From Galaxea fascicularis (taxonomy: Eukaryota > Cnidaria > Anthozoa > Scleractinia > Euphylliidae): 64,000 nt of DNA. The notes under the pieces were generated by a model. That model was not told where the DNA came from, did no database searches, and worked only from the letters and a program-made list of their open reading frames with translations. A program made the position numbers and the translations under genes. Each line of letters begins with the position of its first letter. The stretch's first letter is position 1. Shown here in pieces: positions 1 through 12,216 of the stretch. The DNA is taken from assembly GCA_948470475.1 (NCBI GenBank), contig OX419345.1:2982001-3046000 (forward strand), written 5' to 3'.

Positions 1-1660
1 GCAGATGATTTCTAGGTTCCTTTTTGAAGTAGGCAAAGTTTAAGCCAAATTCAAAATTTGACTCAAAAGCATGTGGTCCCCCCTTTGGGTTTTGGTCAAA
101 ATTTCAACTTTGCTAAAATCTTGCACACAGCTCAAATAAGAATAGAAATCATGTTTTCGGAGTTCTTGGAAACATTTGCAGGTGATTTCTAGGTTCCTTT
201 TTGAAGTAGGCAAAGTTTAAGCCAAATTCAAAATTTGACTCAAAAGCATGTGGTCCCCCCTTTGGGTTTTGGTCAAAATTTTAACTTTGCTAAAATCTTG
301 CACACAGCTCAAATAAGAATAGAAATCATGTTTTCGGAGTTCTTGGAAGCATTTGCAGATGATTTCTAGGTTCCTTTTTGAAGTAGGCAAAGTTTAAGCC
401 AAATTCAAAATTTGACTCAAAAGCATGTGGTCCCCCCTTTGGGTTTTCGCAAAATTTCAACTTTGCTAAAATCTTGCACACAGCTCAAATAAGAATAGAA
501 ATCATGTTTTCGGAGTTCTTGGAAACATTTGCAGGTGATTTCTAGGTTCCTTTTTGAAGTAGGCAAAGTTTAAGCCAAATTCAAAATTTGACTCAAAAGC
601 ATGTGGTCCCCCCTTTGGGTTTTGGTCAAAATTTTAACTTTGCTAAAATCTTGCACACAGCTCAAATAAGAATAGAAATCATGTTTTCGGAGTTCTTGGA
701 AGCATTTGCAGATGATTTCTAGGTTCCTTTTTGAAGTAGGCAAAGTTTAAGCCAAATTCAAAATTTGACTCAAAAGCATGTGGTCCCCCCTTTGGGTTTT
801 CGTCAAAATTTCAACTTTGCTAAAATCTTGCACACAGCTCAAATAAGAATAGAAATCATGTTTTCGGAGTTCTTGGAAGCATTTGCAGATGATTTCTAGG
901 TTCCTTTTTGAAGTAGGCAAAGTTTAAGCCAAATTCAAAATTTGACTCAAAAGCATGTGGTCCCCCCTTTGGGTTTTGGTCAAAATTTGAACTTTGCTAA
1001 AATCTTGCACACAGCTCAAATAAGAATAGAAATCATGTTTTCGGAGTTCTTGGAAACATTTGCAGATGATTTCTAGGTTCCTTTTTGAAGTAGGCAAAGT
1101 TTAAGCCAAATTCAAAATTTGACTCAAAAGCATGTGGTCCCCCCTTTGGGTTTTGGTCAAAATTTCAACTTTGCTAAAATCTTGCACACAGCTCAAATAA
1201 GAATAGAAATCATGTTTTTGGAGTTCTTGGAAACATTTGCAGATGATTTCTAGGTTCCTTTTTGAAGTAGGCAAAGTTTAAGCCAAATTCAAAATTTGAC
1301 TCAAAAGCATGTGGTCCCCCCTTTGGGTTTTGGTCAAAATTTCAACTTTGCTAAAATCTTGCACACAGCTCAAATAAGAATAGAAATCATGTTTTCGGAG
1401 GTCTTGCAAGCATTTGCAGATGATTTCTAGGTTCCTTTTTGAAGTAGGCAAAGTTTAAGCCAAATTCAAAATTTGACTCAAAAGCATGTGGTCCCCCCTT
1501 TGGGTTTTGGTCAAAATTTCAACTTTGCTAAAATCTTGCACACAGCTCAAATAAGAATAGAAATCACGTTTTCGGAGTTCTTGGAAGCATTTGCAGATGA
1601 TTTCTAGGTTCCTTTTTGAAGTAGGCAAAGTTTAAGCCAAATTCAAAATTTGACTCAAAA

Positions 1661-3430
1661 GCATGTGGTGCCCCCTTTGGGTTTTGGTCAAAATTTCAAC
1701 TTTGCTAAAATCTTGCACACAGCTCAAATAAGAATAGAAATCATGTTTTCGGAGTTCTTGGAAGCATTTGCAGATGATTTCTAGGTTCCTTTTTGAACTA
1801 GGCAAAGTTTAAGCCAAATTCAAAATTTGACTCAAAAGCATGTGGTCCCCCCTTTGGGTTTTGGTCAAAATTTCAACTTTGCTAAAATCTTGCACACAGC
1901 TCAAATAAGAATAGAAATCATGTTTTCGGAGTTCTTGGAAGCATTTGCAGATGATTTCTAGGTTCCTTTTTGAAGTAGGCAAAGTTTAAGCCAAATTCAA
2001 AATTTGACTCAAAAGCATGTGGTCCCCCCTTTGGGTTTTGGTCAAAATTTCAACTTTGCTAAAATCTTGCACACAGCTCAAATAAGAATAGAAATCATGT
2101 TTTCGGAGTTCTTGGAAGCATTTGCAGATGATTTCTAGGTTCCGTTTTAAAGTAGGCAAAGTTTAAGCCAAATTCAAAATTTGACTCAAAAGCATGTGGT
2201 CCCCCCTTTGGGTTTTGGTCAAAATTTCAATTTTGCTAAAATCTTGCACACAGCTCAAATAAGAATAGAAATCATGTTTTCGGAGTTCTTGGAAGCATTT
2301 GCAGATGATTTCTAGGTTCCTTTTTGAAGTAGGCAAAGTTTAAGCCAAATTCAAAATTTGACTCAAAAGCATGTGGTCCCCCCTTTGGGTTTTGGTCAAA
2401 ATTTCAACTTTGCTAAAATCTTGCACACAGCTCAAATAAGAATAGAAATCATGTTTTCGGAGTTCTTGGAAGCATTTGCAGATGATTTCTAGGTTCCTTT
2501 TTGAAGTAGGCAAAGTTTAAGCCAAATTCAAAATTTGACTCAAAAGCATGTGGTGCCCCCTTTGGGTTTTGGTCAAAATTTCAACTTTGCTAAAATCTTG
2601 CACACAGCTCAAATAAGAATAGAAATCATGTTTTCGGAGTTCTTGGAAGCATTTGCAGATGATTTCTAGGTTCCTTTTTGAACTAGGCAAAGTTTAAGCC
2701 AAATTCAAAATTTGACTCAAAAGCATGTGGTCCCCCCTTTGGGTTTTGGTCAAAATTTCAACTTTGCTAAAATCTTGCACACAGCTCAAATAAGAATAGA
2801 AATCATGTTTTCGGAGTTCTTGGAAGCATTTGCAGATGATTTCTAGGTTCCTTTTTGAAGTAGGCAAAGTTTAAGCCAAATTCAAAATTTGACTCAAAAG
2901 CATGTGGTCCCCCCTTTGGGTTTTGGTCAAAATTTCAACTTTGCTAAAATCTTGCACACAGCTCAAATAAGAATAGAAATCATGTTTTCGGAGTTCTTGG
3001 AAGCATTTGCAGATGATTTCTAGGTTCCGTTTTAAAGTAGGCAAAGTTTAAGCCAAATTCAAAATTTGACTCAAAAGCATGTGGTCCCCCCTTTGGGTTT
3101 TGGTCAAAATTTCAATTTTGCTAAAATCTTGCACACAGCTCAAATAAGAATAGAAATCATGTTTTCGGAGTTCTTGGAAGCATTTGCAGATGATTTCTAG
3201 GTTCCTTTTTGAAGTAGGCAAAGTTTAAGCCAAATTCAAAATTTGACTCAAAAGCATGTGGTCCCCCCTTTGGGTTTTGGTCAAAATTTCAACTTTGCTA
3301 AAATCTTGCACACAGCTCAAATAAGAATAGAAATCATGTTTTCGGAGTTCTTGGAAGCATTTGCAGATGATTTCTAGGTTCCTTTTTGAAGTAGGCAAAG
3401 TTTAAGCCAAATTCAAAATTTGACTCAAAA
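1661..3430. repeat. Two tandem copies of a 5-unit (885-bp) segment
   Basis: TGGTGCCCCC at 1667 and 2552, TTTTTGAACTAGG about 1790 and 2675, and GGTTCCGTTTTAAAG about 2140 and 3025 are each offset by 885 bp, five units exactly. The corresponding parts of the two other left-domain blocks have this segment once. The simplest reading is a local duplication in this copy; loss from the others is the alternative. Outer boundaries are approximate. Confidence 0.8.
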
Positions 3431-3883
3431 GCATGTGGTCCCCCCTTTGGGTTTTGGTCAAAATTTCAACTTTGCTAAAATCTTGCACACAGCTCAAATA
3501 AGAATAGAAATCATGTTTTCGGAGTTCTTGGAAGCATTTGCAGATGATTTCTAGGTTCCTTTTTGAAGTAGGCAAAGTTTAAGCCAAATTCAAAATTTGA
3601 CTCAAAAGCATGTGGTCCCCCCTTTGGGTTTTGGTCAAAATTTCAACTTTGCTAAAATCTTGCACACAGCTCAAATAAGAATAGAAATCATGTTTTCGGA
3701 GTTCTTGGAAGCATTTGCAGATGATTTCTAGGTTCCTTTTTGAAGTAGGCAAAGTTTAAGCCAAATTCAAAATTTGACTCAAAAGCATGTGGTCCCCCCT
3801 TTGGGTTTTGGTCAAAATTTCAACTTTGCTAAAATCTTGCACACAGCTCAAATAAGAATAGAAATCATGTTTTCGGAGTTCTT

Positions 3884-6800
3884 GGAAACATTTGCAGGTG
3901 ATTTCTAGGTTCCTTTTTGAAGTAGGCAAAGTTTAAGCCAATTTCAAAATTTGACTCAAAAGCATGTGGTCCCCCCTTTGGGTTTTGGTCAAAATTTCAA
4001 CTTTGCTAAAATCTTGCACACAGCTCAAATAAGAATAGAAATCATGTTTTCGGAGTTCTTGGAAGCATTTGCAGATGATTTCTAGGTTCCTTTTTGAAGT
4101 AGGCAAAGTTTAAGCCAAATTCAAAATTTGACTCAAAAGCATGTGGTCCCCCCTTTGGGTTTTGGTCAAAATTTCAACTTTGCTAAAATCTTGCACACAG
4201 CTCAAATAAGAATAGAAATCATGTTTTCGGAGTTCTTGGAAACATTTGCAGGTGATTTCTAGGTTCCTTTTTGAAGTAGGCAAAGTTTAAGCCAAATTCA
4301 AAATTTGACTCAAAAGCATGTGGTCCCCCCTTTGGGTTTTGGTCAAAATTTTAACTTTGCTAAAATCTTGCACACAGCTCAAATAAGAATAGAAATCATG
4401 TTTTCGGAGTTCTTGGAAGCATTTGCAGATGATTTCTAGGTTCCTTTTTGAAGTAGGCAAAGTTTAAGCCAAATTCAAAATTTGACTCAAAAGCATGTGG
4501 TCCCCCCTTTGGGTTTTCGCAAAATTTCAACTTTGCTAAAATCTTGCACACAGCTCAAATAAGAATAGAAATCATGTTTTCGGAGTTCTTGGAAACATTT
4601 GCAGGTGATTTCTAGGTTCCTTTTTGAAGTAGGCAAAGTTTAAGCCAAATTCAAAATTTGACTCAAAAGCATGTGGTCCCCCCTTTGGGTTTTGGTCAAA
4701 ATTTTAACTTTGCTAAAATCTTGCACACAGCTCAAATAAGAATAGAAATCATGTTTTCGGAGTTCTTGGAAGCATTTGCAGATGATTTCTAGGTTCCTTT
4801 TTGAAGTAGGCAAAGTTTAAGCCAAATTCAAAATTTGACTCAAAAGCATGTGGTCCCCCCTTTGGGTTTTGGTCAAAATTTCAACTTTGCTAAAATCTTG
4901 CACACAGCTCAAATAAGAATAGAAATCATGTTTTCGGAGTTCTTGGAAGCATTTGCAGATGATTTCTAGGTTCCTTTTTGAAGTAGGCAAAGTTTAAGCC
5001 AAATTCAAAATTTGACTCAAAAGCATGTGGTCCCCCCTTTGGGTTTTGGTCAAAATTTGAACTTTGCTAAAATCTTGCACACAGCTCAAATAAGAATAGA
5101 AATCATGTTTTCGGAGTTCTTGGAAACATTTGCAGATGATTTCTAGGTTCCTTTTTGAAGTAGGCAAAGTTTAAGCCAAATTCAAAATTTGACTCAAAAG
5201 CATGTGGTCCCCCCTTTGGGTTTTGGTCAAAATTTCAACTTTGCTAAAATCTTGCACACAGCTCAAATAAGAATAGAAATCATGTTTTTGGAGTTCTTGG
5301 AAACATTTGCAGATGATTTCTAGGTTCCTTTTTGAAGTAGGCAAAGTTTAAGCCAAATTCAAAATTTGACTCAAAAGCATGTGGTCCCCCCTTTGGGTTT
5401 TGGTCAAAATTTCAACTTTGCTAAAATCTTGCACACAGCTCAAATAAGAATAGAAATCATGTTTTCGGAGGTCTTGCAAGCATTTGCAGATGATTTCTAG
5501 GTTCCTTTTTGAAGTAGGCAAAGTTTAAGCCAAATTCAAAATTTGACTCAAAAGCATGTGGTCCCCCCTTTGGGTTTTGGTCAAAATTTCAACTTTGCTA
5601 AAATCTTGCACACAGCTCAAATAAGAATAGAAATCACGTTTTCGGAGTTCTTGGAAGCATTTGCAGATGATTTCTAGGTTCCTTTTTGAAGTAGGCAAAG
5701 TTTAAGCCAAATTCAAAATTTGACTCAAAAGCATGTGGTGCCCCCTTTGGGTTTTGGTCAAAATTTCAACTTTGCTAAAATCTTGCACACAGCTCAAATA
5801 AGAATAGAAATCATGTTTTCGGAGTTCTTGGAAGCATTTGCAGATGATTTCTAGGTTCCTTTTTGAACTAGGCAAAGTTTAAGCCAAATTCAAAATTTGA
5901 CTCAAAAGCATGTGGTCCCCCCTTTGGGTTTTGGTCAAAATTTCAACTTTGCTAAAATCTTGCACACAGCTCAAATAAGAATAGAAATCATGTTTTAGGA
6001 GTTCTTGGAAGCATTTGCAGATGATTTCTAGGTTCCTTTTTGAAGTAGGCAAAGTTTAAGCCAAATTCAAAATTTGACTCAAAAGCATGTGGTCCCCCCT
6101 TTGGGTTTTGGTCAAAATTTCAACTTTGCTAAAATCTTGCACACAGCTCAAATAAGAATAGAAATCATGTTTTCGGAGTTCTTGGAAGCATTTGCAGATG
6201 ATTTCTAGGTTCCGTTTTAAAGTAGGCAAAGTTTAAGCCAAATTCAAAATTTGACTCAAAAGCATGTGGTCCCCCCTTTGGGTTTTGGTCAAAATTTCAA
6301 TTTTGCTAAAATCTTGCACACAGCTCAAATAAGAATAGAAATCATGTTTTCGGAGTTCTTGGAAGCATTTGCAGATGATTTCTAGGTTCCTTTTTGAAGT
6401 AGGCAAAGTTTAAGCCAAATTCAAAATTTGACTCAAAAGCATGTGGTCCCCCCTTTGGGTTTTGGTCAAAATTTCAACTTTGCTAAAATCTTGCACACAG
6501 CTCAAATAAGAATAGAAATCATGTTTTCGGAGTTCTTGGAAGCATTTGCAGATGATTTCTAGGTTCCTTTTTGAAGTAGGCAAAGTTTAAGCCAAATTCA
6601 AAATTTGACTCAAAAGCATGTGGTCCCCCCTTTGGGTTTTGGTCAAAATTTCAACTTTGCTAAAATCTTGCACACAGCTCAAATAAGAATAGAAATCATG
6701 TTTTCGGAGTTCTTGGAAGCATTTGCAGATGATTTCTAGGTTCCTTTTTGAAGTAGGCAAAGTTTAAGCCAAATTCAAAATTTGACTCAAAAGCATGTGG

Positions 6801-6919
6801 TCCCCCCTTTGGGTTTTGGTCAAAATTTCAACTTTGCTAAAATCTTGCACACAGCTCAAATAAGAATAGAAATCATGTTTTCGGAGTTCTTGGAAGCATT
6901 TGCAGATGATTTCTAGGTT
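3884..6919. repeat. Left-domain higher-order block, copy 2 (minimum extent)
   Basis: A run of distinct units matches a block 4070 bp to the left (23 units minus 1 bp) and another 5297 bp to the right. Shared marks include the 1-bp-short TTTTCGCAAAA unit (here 4511), the TTTTTGGAG unit, the AGGTCTTGCAAGC unit, AAATCACGTTTT, TGGTGCCCCC (5737), TTGAACTAGG and GGTTCCGTTTTAAAG (6209). TGTTTTAGGA at 5991 is shared with the right copy only. The extent is the minimum set by markers. The block ends before the 12-bp-deleted unit near 7650, which the right copy lacks. Confidence 0.85.
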
Positions 6920-7619
6920 CCGTTTTGAAGTAGGCAAAGTTTAAGCCAAATTCAAAATTTGACTCAAAAGCATGTGGTCCCCCCTTTGGGTTTTGGTCAA
7001 AATTTCAACTTTGCTAAAATCTTGCACACAGCTCAAATAAGAATAGAAATCATGTTTTCGGAGTTCTTGGAAGCATTTGCAGATGATTTCTAGGTTCCTT
7101 TTTGAAGTAGGCAAAGTTTAAGCCAAATTCAAAATTTGACTCAAAAGCATGTGGTCCCCCCTTTGGGTTTTGGTCAAAATTTCAACTTTGCTAAAATCTT
7201 GCACACAGCTCAAATAAGAATAGAAATCATGTTTTCGGAGTTCTTGGAAGCATTTGCAGATGATTTCTAGGTTCCTTTTTGAAGTAGGCAAAGTTTAAGC
7301 CAAATTCAAAATTTGACTCAAAAGCATGTGGTCCCCCCTTTGGGTTTTGGTCAAAATTTCAACTTTGCTAAAATCTTGCACACAGCTCAAATAAGAATAG
7401 AAATCATGTTTTCGGAGTTCTTGGAAGCATTTGCAGATGATTTCTAGGTTCCTTTTTGAAGTAGGCAAAGTTTAAGCCAAATTCAAAATTTGACTCAAAA
7501 GCATGTGGTCCCCCCTTTGGGTTTTGGTCAAAATTTCAACTTTGCTAAAATCTTGCACACAGCTCAAATAAGAATAGAAATCATGTTTTCGGAGTTCTTG
7601 GAAGCATTTGCAGATGATT

Positions 7620-7670
7620 TCTAGGTTCCTTTTTGAAGTAGGCAAAGTTTAAATTTGACTCAAAAGCATG
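7620..7670. repeat. Satellite unit with a 12-bp internal deletion
   Basis: GCAAAGTTTAAATTTGACTC replaces the usual GCAAAGTTTAA-GCCAAATTCAAA-ATTTGACTC, so this unit is 165 bp. I saw no second copy, which makes it a recent private change and a useful anchor for aligning the flanking blocks. The deletion removes the segment that interrupts the left arm of the unit's dyad. Confidence 0.9.
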
Positions 7671-9180
7671 TGGTCCCCCCTTTAGGTTTTGGTCAAAATT
7701 TCAACTTTGCTAAAATCTTGCACACAGCTCAAATAAGAATAGAAATCATGTTTTCGGAGTTCTTGGAAGCATTTGCAGATGATTTCTAGGTTCCTTTTTG
7801 AAGTAGGCAAAGTTTAAGCCAAATTCAAAATTTGACTCAAAAGCATGTGGGTCCCCCTTTAGGTTTTGGTCAAAATTTCAACTTTGCTAAAATCTTGCAC
7901 ACAGCTCAAATAAGAATAGAAATCATGTTTTCGGAGTTCTTGGAAGCATTTGCAGATGATTTCTAGGTTCCTTTTTGAAGTAGGCAAAGTTTAAGCCAAT
8001 TTCAAAATTTGACTCAAAAGCATGTGGTCCCCCCTTTGGGTTTTGGTCAAAATTTCAACTTTGCTAAAATCTTGCACACAGCTCAAATAAGAATAGAAAT
8101 CATGTTTTCGGAGTTCTTGGAAGCATTTGCAGATGATATCTAGGTTCCTTTTTGAGGAAGGCAAAGTTTAAGCCAAATTCAAAATTTGACTCAAAAGCAT
8201 GTGGTCCCCCCTTTGGGTTTTGGTCAAAATTTCAACTTTGCTAAAATCTTGCACACAGCTCAAATAAGAATAGAAATCATGTTTTCGGAGTTCTTGGAAG
8301 TATTTGCAGATGATTTCTAGGTTCCTTTTTGAAGTAGGCAAAGTTTAAGCCAAATTCAAAATTTGACTCAAAAGCATGTGGTCCCCCCTTTGGGTTTTGG
8401 TCAAAATTTCAACTTTGCTAAAATCTTGCACACAGCTCAAATAAGAATAGAAATCATGTTTTCGGAGTTCTTGGAAGCATTTGCAGATGATTTCTAGGTT
8501 CCTTTTTGAAGTAGGCAAAGTTTAAGCCAAATTCAAAATTTGACTCAAAAGCATGTGGTCCCCCCTTTGGGTTTTGGTCAAAATTTCAACTTTGCTAAAA
8601 TCTTGCACACAGCTCAAATAAGAATAGAAATCATGTTTTCGGAGTTCTTGGAAGCATTTGCAGATGATTTCTAGGTTCCTTTTTGAAGTAGGCAAAGTTT
8701 AAGCCAAATTCAAAATTTGACTCAAAAGCATGTGGTCCCCCCTTTGGGTTTTGGTCAAAATTTCAACTTTGCTAAAATCTTGCACACAGCTCAAATAAGA
8801 ATAGAAATCATGTTTTCGGAGTTCTTGGAAGCATTTGCAGATGATATCTAGGTTCCTTTTTGAAGTAGGCAAAGTTTAAGCCAAATTCAAAATTTGACTC
8901 AAAAGCATGTGGTCCCCCCTTTGGGTTTTGGTCAAAATTTCAACTTTGCTAAAATCTTGCACACAGCTCAAATAAGAATAGAAATCATGTTTTCGGAGTT
9001 CTTGGAAGCATTTGCAGATGATTTCTAGGTTCCTTTTTGAAGTAGGCAAAGTTTAAGCCAAATTCAAAATTTGACTCAAAAGCATGTGGTCCCCCCTTTG
9101 GGTTTTGGTCAAAATTTCAACTTTGCTAAAATCTTGCACACAGCTCAAATAAGAATAGAAATCATGTTTTCGGAGTTCTT

Positions 9181-12100
9181 GGAAACATTTGCAGGTGATT
9201 TCTAGGTTCCTTTTTGAAGTAGGCAAAGTTTAAGCCAATTTCAAAATTTGACTCAAAAGCATGTGGTCCCCCCTTTGGGTTTTGGTCAAAATTTCAACTT
9301 TGCTAAAATCTTGCACACAGCTCAAATAAGAATAGAAATCATGTTTTCGGAGTTCTTGGAAGCATTTGCAGATGATTTCTAGGTTCCTTTTTGAAGTAGG
9401 CAAAGTTTAAGCCAAATTCAAAATTTGACTCAAAAGCATGTGGTCCCCCCTTTGGGTTTTGGTCAAAATTTCAACTTTGCTAAAATCTTGCACACAGCTC
9501 AAATAAGAATAGAAATCATGTTTTCGGAGTTCTTGGAAACATTTGCAGGTGATTTCTAGGTTCCTTTTTGAAGTAGGCAAAGTTTAAGCCAAATTCAAAA
9601 TTTGACTCAAAAGCATGTGGTCCCCCCTTTGGGTTTTGGTCAAAATTTTAACTTTGCTAAAATCTTGCACACAGCTCAAATAAGAATAGAAATCATGTTT
9701 TCGGAGTTCTTGGAAGCATTTGCAGATGATTTCTAGGTTCCTTTTTGAAGTAGGCAAAGTTTAAGCCAAATTCAAAATTTGACTCAAAAGCATGTGGTCC
9801 CCCCTTTGGGTTTTCGCAAAATTTCAACTTTGCTAAAATCTTGCACACAGCTCAAATAAGAATAGAAATCATGTTTTCGGAGTTCTTGGAAACATTTGCA
9901 GGTGATTTCTAGGTTCCTTTTTGAAGTAGGCAAAGTTTAAGCCAAATTCAAAATTTGACTCAAAAGCATGTGGTCCCCCCTTTGGGTTTTGGTCAAAATT
10001 TTAACTTTGCTAAAATCTTGCACACAGCTCAAATAAGAATAGAAATCATGTTTTCGGAGTTCTTGGAAGCATTTGCAGATGATTTCTAGGTTCCTTTTTG
10101 AAGTAGGCAAAGTTTAAGCCAAATTCAAAATTTGACTCAAAAGCATGTGGTCCCCCCTTTGGGTTTTCGTCAAAATTTCAACTTTGCTAAAATCTTGCAC
10201 ACAGCTCAAATAAGAATAGAAATCATGTTTTCGGAGTTCTTGGAAGCATTTGCAGATGATTTCTAGGTTCCTTTTTGAAGTAGGCAAAGTTTAAGCCAAA
10301 TTCAAAATTTGACTCAAAAGCATGTGGTCCCCCCTTTGGGTTTTGGTCAAAATTTGAACTTTGCTAAAATCTTGCACACAGCTCAAATAAGAATAGAAAT
10401 CATGTTTTCGGAGTTCTTGGAAACATTTGCAGATGATTTCTAGGTTCCTTTTTGAAGTAGGCAAAGTTTAAGCCAAATTCAAAATTTGACTCAAAAGCAT
10501 GTGGTCCCCCCTTTGGGTTTTGGTCAAAATTTCAACTTTGCTAAAATCTTGCACACAGCTCAAATAAGAATAGAAATCATGTTTTTGGAGTTCTTGGAAA
10601 CATTTGCAGATGATTTCTAGGTTCCTTTTTGAAGTAGGCAAAGTTTAAGCCAAATTCAAAATTTGACTCAAAAGCATGTGGTCCCCCCTTTGGGTTTTGG
10701 TCAAAATTTCAACTTTGCTAAAATCTTGCACACAGCTCAAATAAGAATAGAAATCATGTTTTCGGAGGTCTTGCAAGCATTTGCAGATGATTTCTAGGTT
10801 CCTTTTTGAAGTAGGCAAAGTTTAAGCCAAATTCAAAATTTGACTCAAAAGCATGTGGTCCCCCCTTTGGGTTTTGGTCAAAACTTCAACTTTGCTAAAA
10901 TCTTGCACACAGCTCAAATAAGAATAGAAATCACGTTTTCGGAGTTCTTGGAAGCATTTGCAGATGATTTCTAGGTTCCTTTTTGAAGTAGGCAAAGTTT
11001 AAGCCAAATTCAAAATTTGACTCAAAAGCATGTGGTGCCCCCTTTGGGTTTTGGTCAAAATTTCAACTTTGCTAAAATCTTGCACACAGCTCAAATAAGA
11101 ATAGAAATCATGTTTTCGGAGTTCTTGGAAGCATTTGCAGATGATTTCTAGGTTCCTTTTTGAACTAGGCAAAGTTTAAGCCAAATTCAAAATTTGACTC
11201 AAAAGCATGTGGTCCCCCCTTTGGGTTTTGGTCAAAATTTCAACTTTGCTAAAATCTTGCACACAGCTCAAATAAGAATAGAAATCATGTTTTAGGAGTT
11301 CTTGGAAGCATTTGCAGATGATTTCTAGGTTCCTTTTTGAAGTAGGCAAAGTTTAAGCCAAATTCAAAATTTGACTCAAAAGCATGTGGTCCCCCCTTTG
11401 GGTTTTGGTCAAAATTTCAACTTTGCTAAAATCTTGCACACAGCTCAAATAAGAATAGAAATCATGTTTTCGGAGTTCTTGGAAGCATTTGCAGATGATT
11501 TCTAGGTTCCGTTTTAAAGTAGGCAAAGTTTAAGCCAAATTCAAAATTTGACTCAAAAGCATGTGGTCCCCCCTTTGGGTTTTGGTCAAAATTTCAATTT
11601 TGCTAAAATCTTGCACACAGCTCAAATAAGAATAGAAATCATGTTTTCGGAGTTCTTGGAAGCATTTGCAGATGATTTCTAGGTTCCTTTTTGAAGTAGG
11701 CAAAGTTTAAGCCAAATTCAAAATTTGACTCAAAAGCATGTGGTCCCCCCTTTGGGTTTTGGTCAAAATTTCAACTTTGCTAAAATCTTGCACACAGCTC
11801 AAATAAGAATAGAAATCATGTTTTCGGAGTTCTTGGAAGCATTTGCAGATGATTTCTAGGTTCCTTTTTGAAGTAGGCAAAGTTTAAGCCAAATTCAAAA
11901 TTTGACTCAAAAGCATGTGGTCCCCCCTTTGGGTTTTGGTCAAAATTTCAACTTTGCTAAAATCTTGCACACAGCTCAAATAAGAATAGAAATCATGTTT
12001 TCGGAGTTCTTGGAAGCATTTGCAGATGATTTCTAGGTTCCTTTTTGAAGTAGGCAAAGTTTAAGCCAAATTCAAAATTTGACTCAAAAGCATGTGGTCC

Positions 12101-12216
12101 CCCCTTTGGGTTTTGGTCAAAATTTCAACTTTGCTAAAATCTTGCACACAGCTCAAATAAGAATAGAAATCATGTTTTCGGAGTTCTTGGAAGCATTTGC
12201 AGATGATTTCTAGGTT
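9181..12216. repeat. Left-domain higher-order block, copy 3 (minimum extent)
   Basis: Every diagnostic marker of the block at 3884-6919 recurs here exactly 5297 bp later, for example TTTTCGCAAAA 4511 to 9808, TGTTTTAGGA 5991 to 11288 and GGTTCCGTTTTGAAG 6917 to 12214. 5297 equals 30 units minus the 12-bp and 1-bp deletions that lie between the copies. One difference stands out: TTTTCGTCAAA near 10168 matches the leftmost copy (801) and not copy 2 (4871 reads GGTCAAA). Copy 3 is therefore a mosaic. Confidence 0.85.

Noticed and set aside
150..180. CENP-B-box-like core TTCTTGGAAGC
   Set aside because: It shares only a TTGGAAGC core with the known box and lacks the CpGs needed (TTCG and CGGG); probably coincidence.
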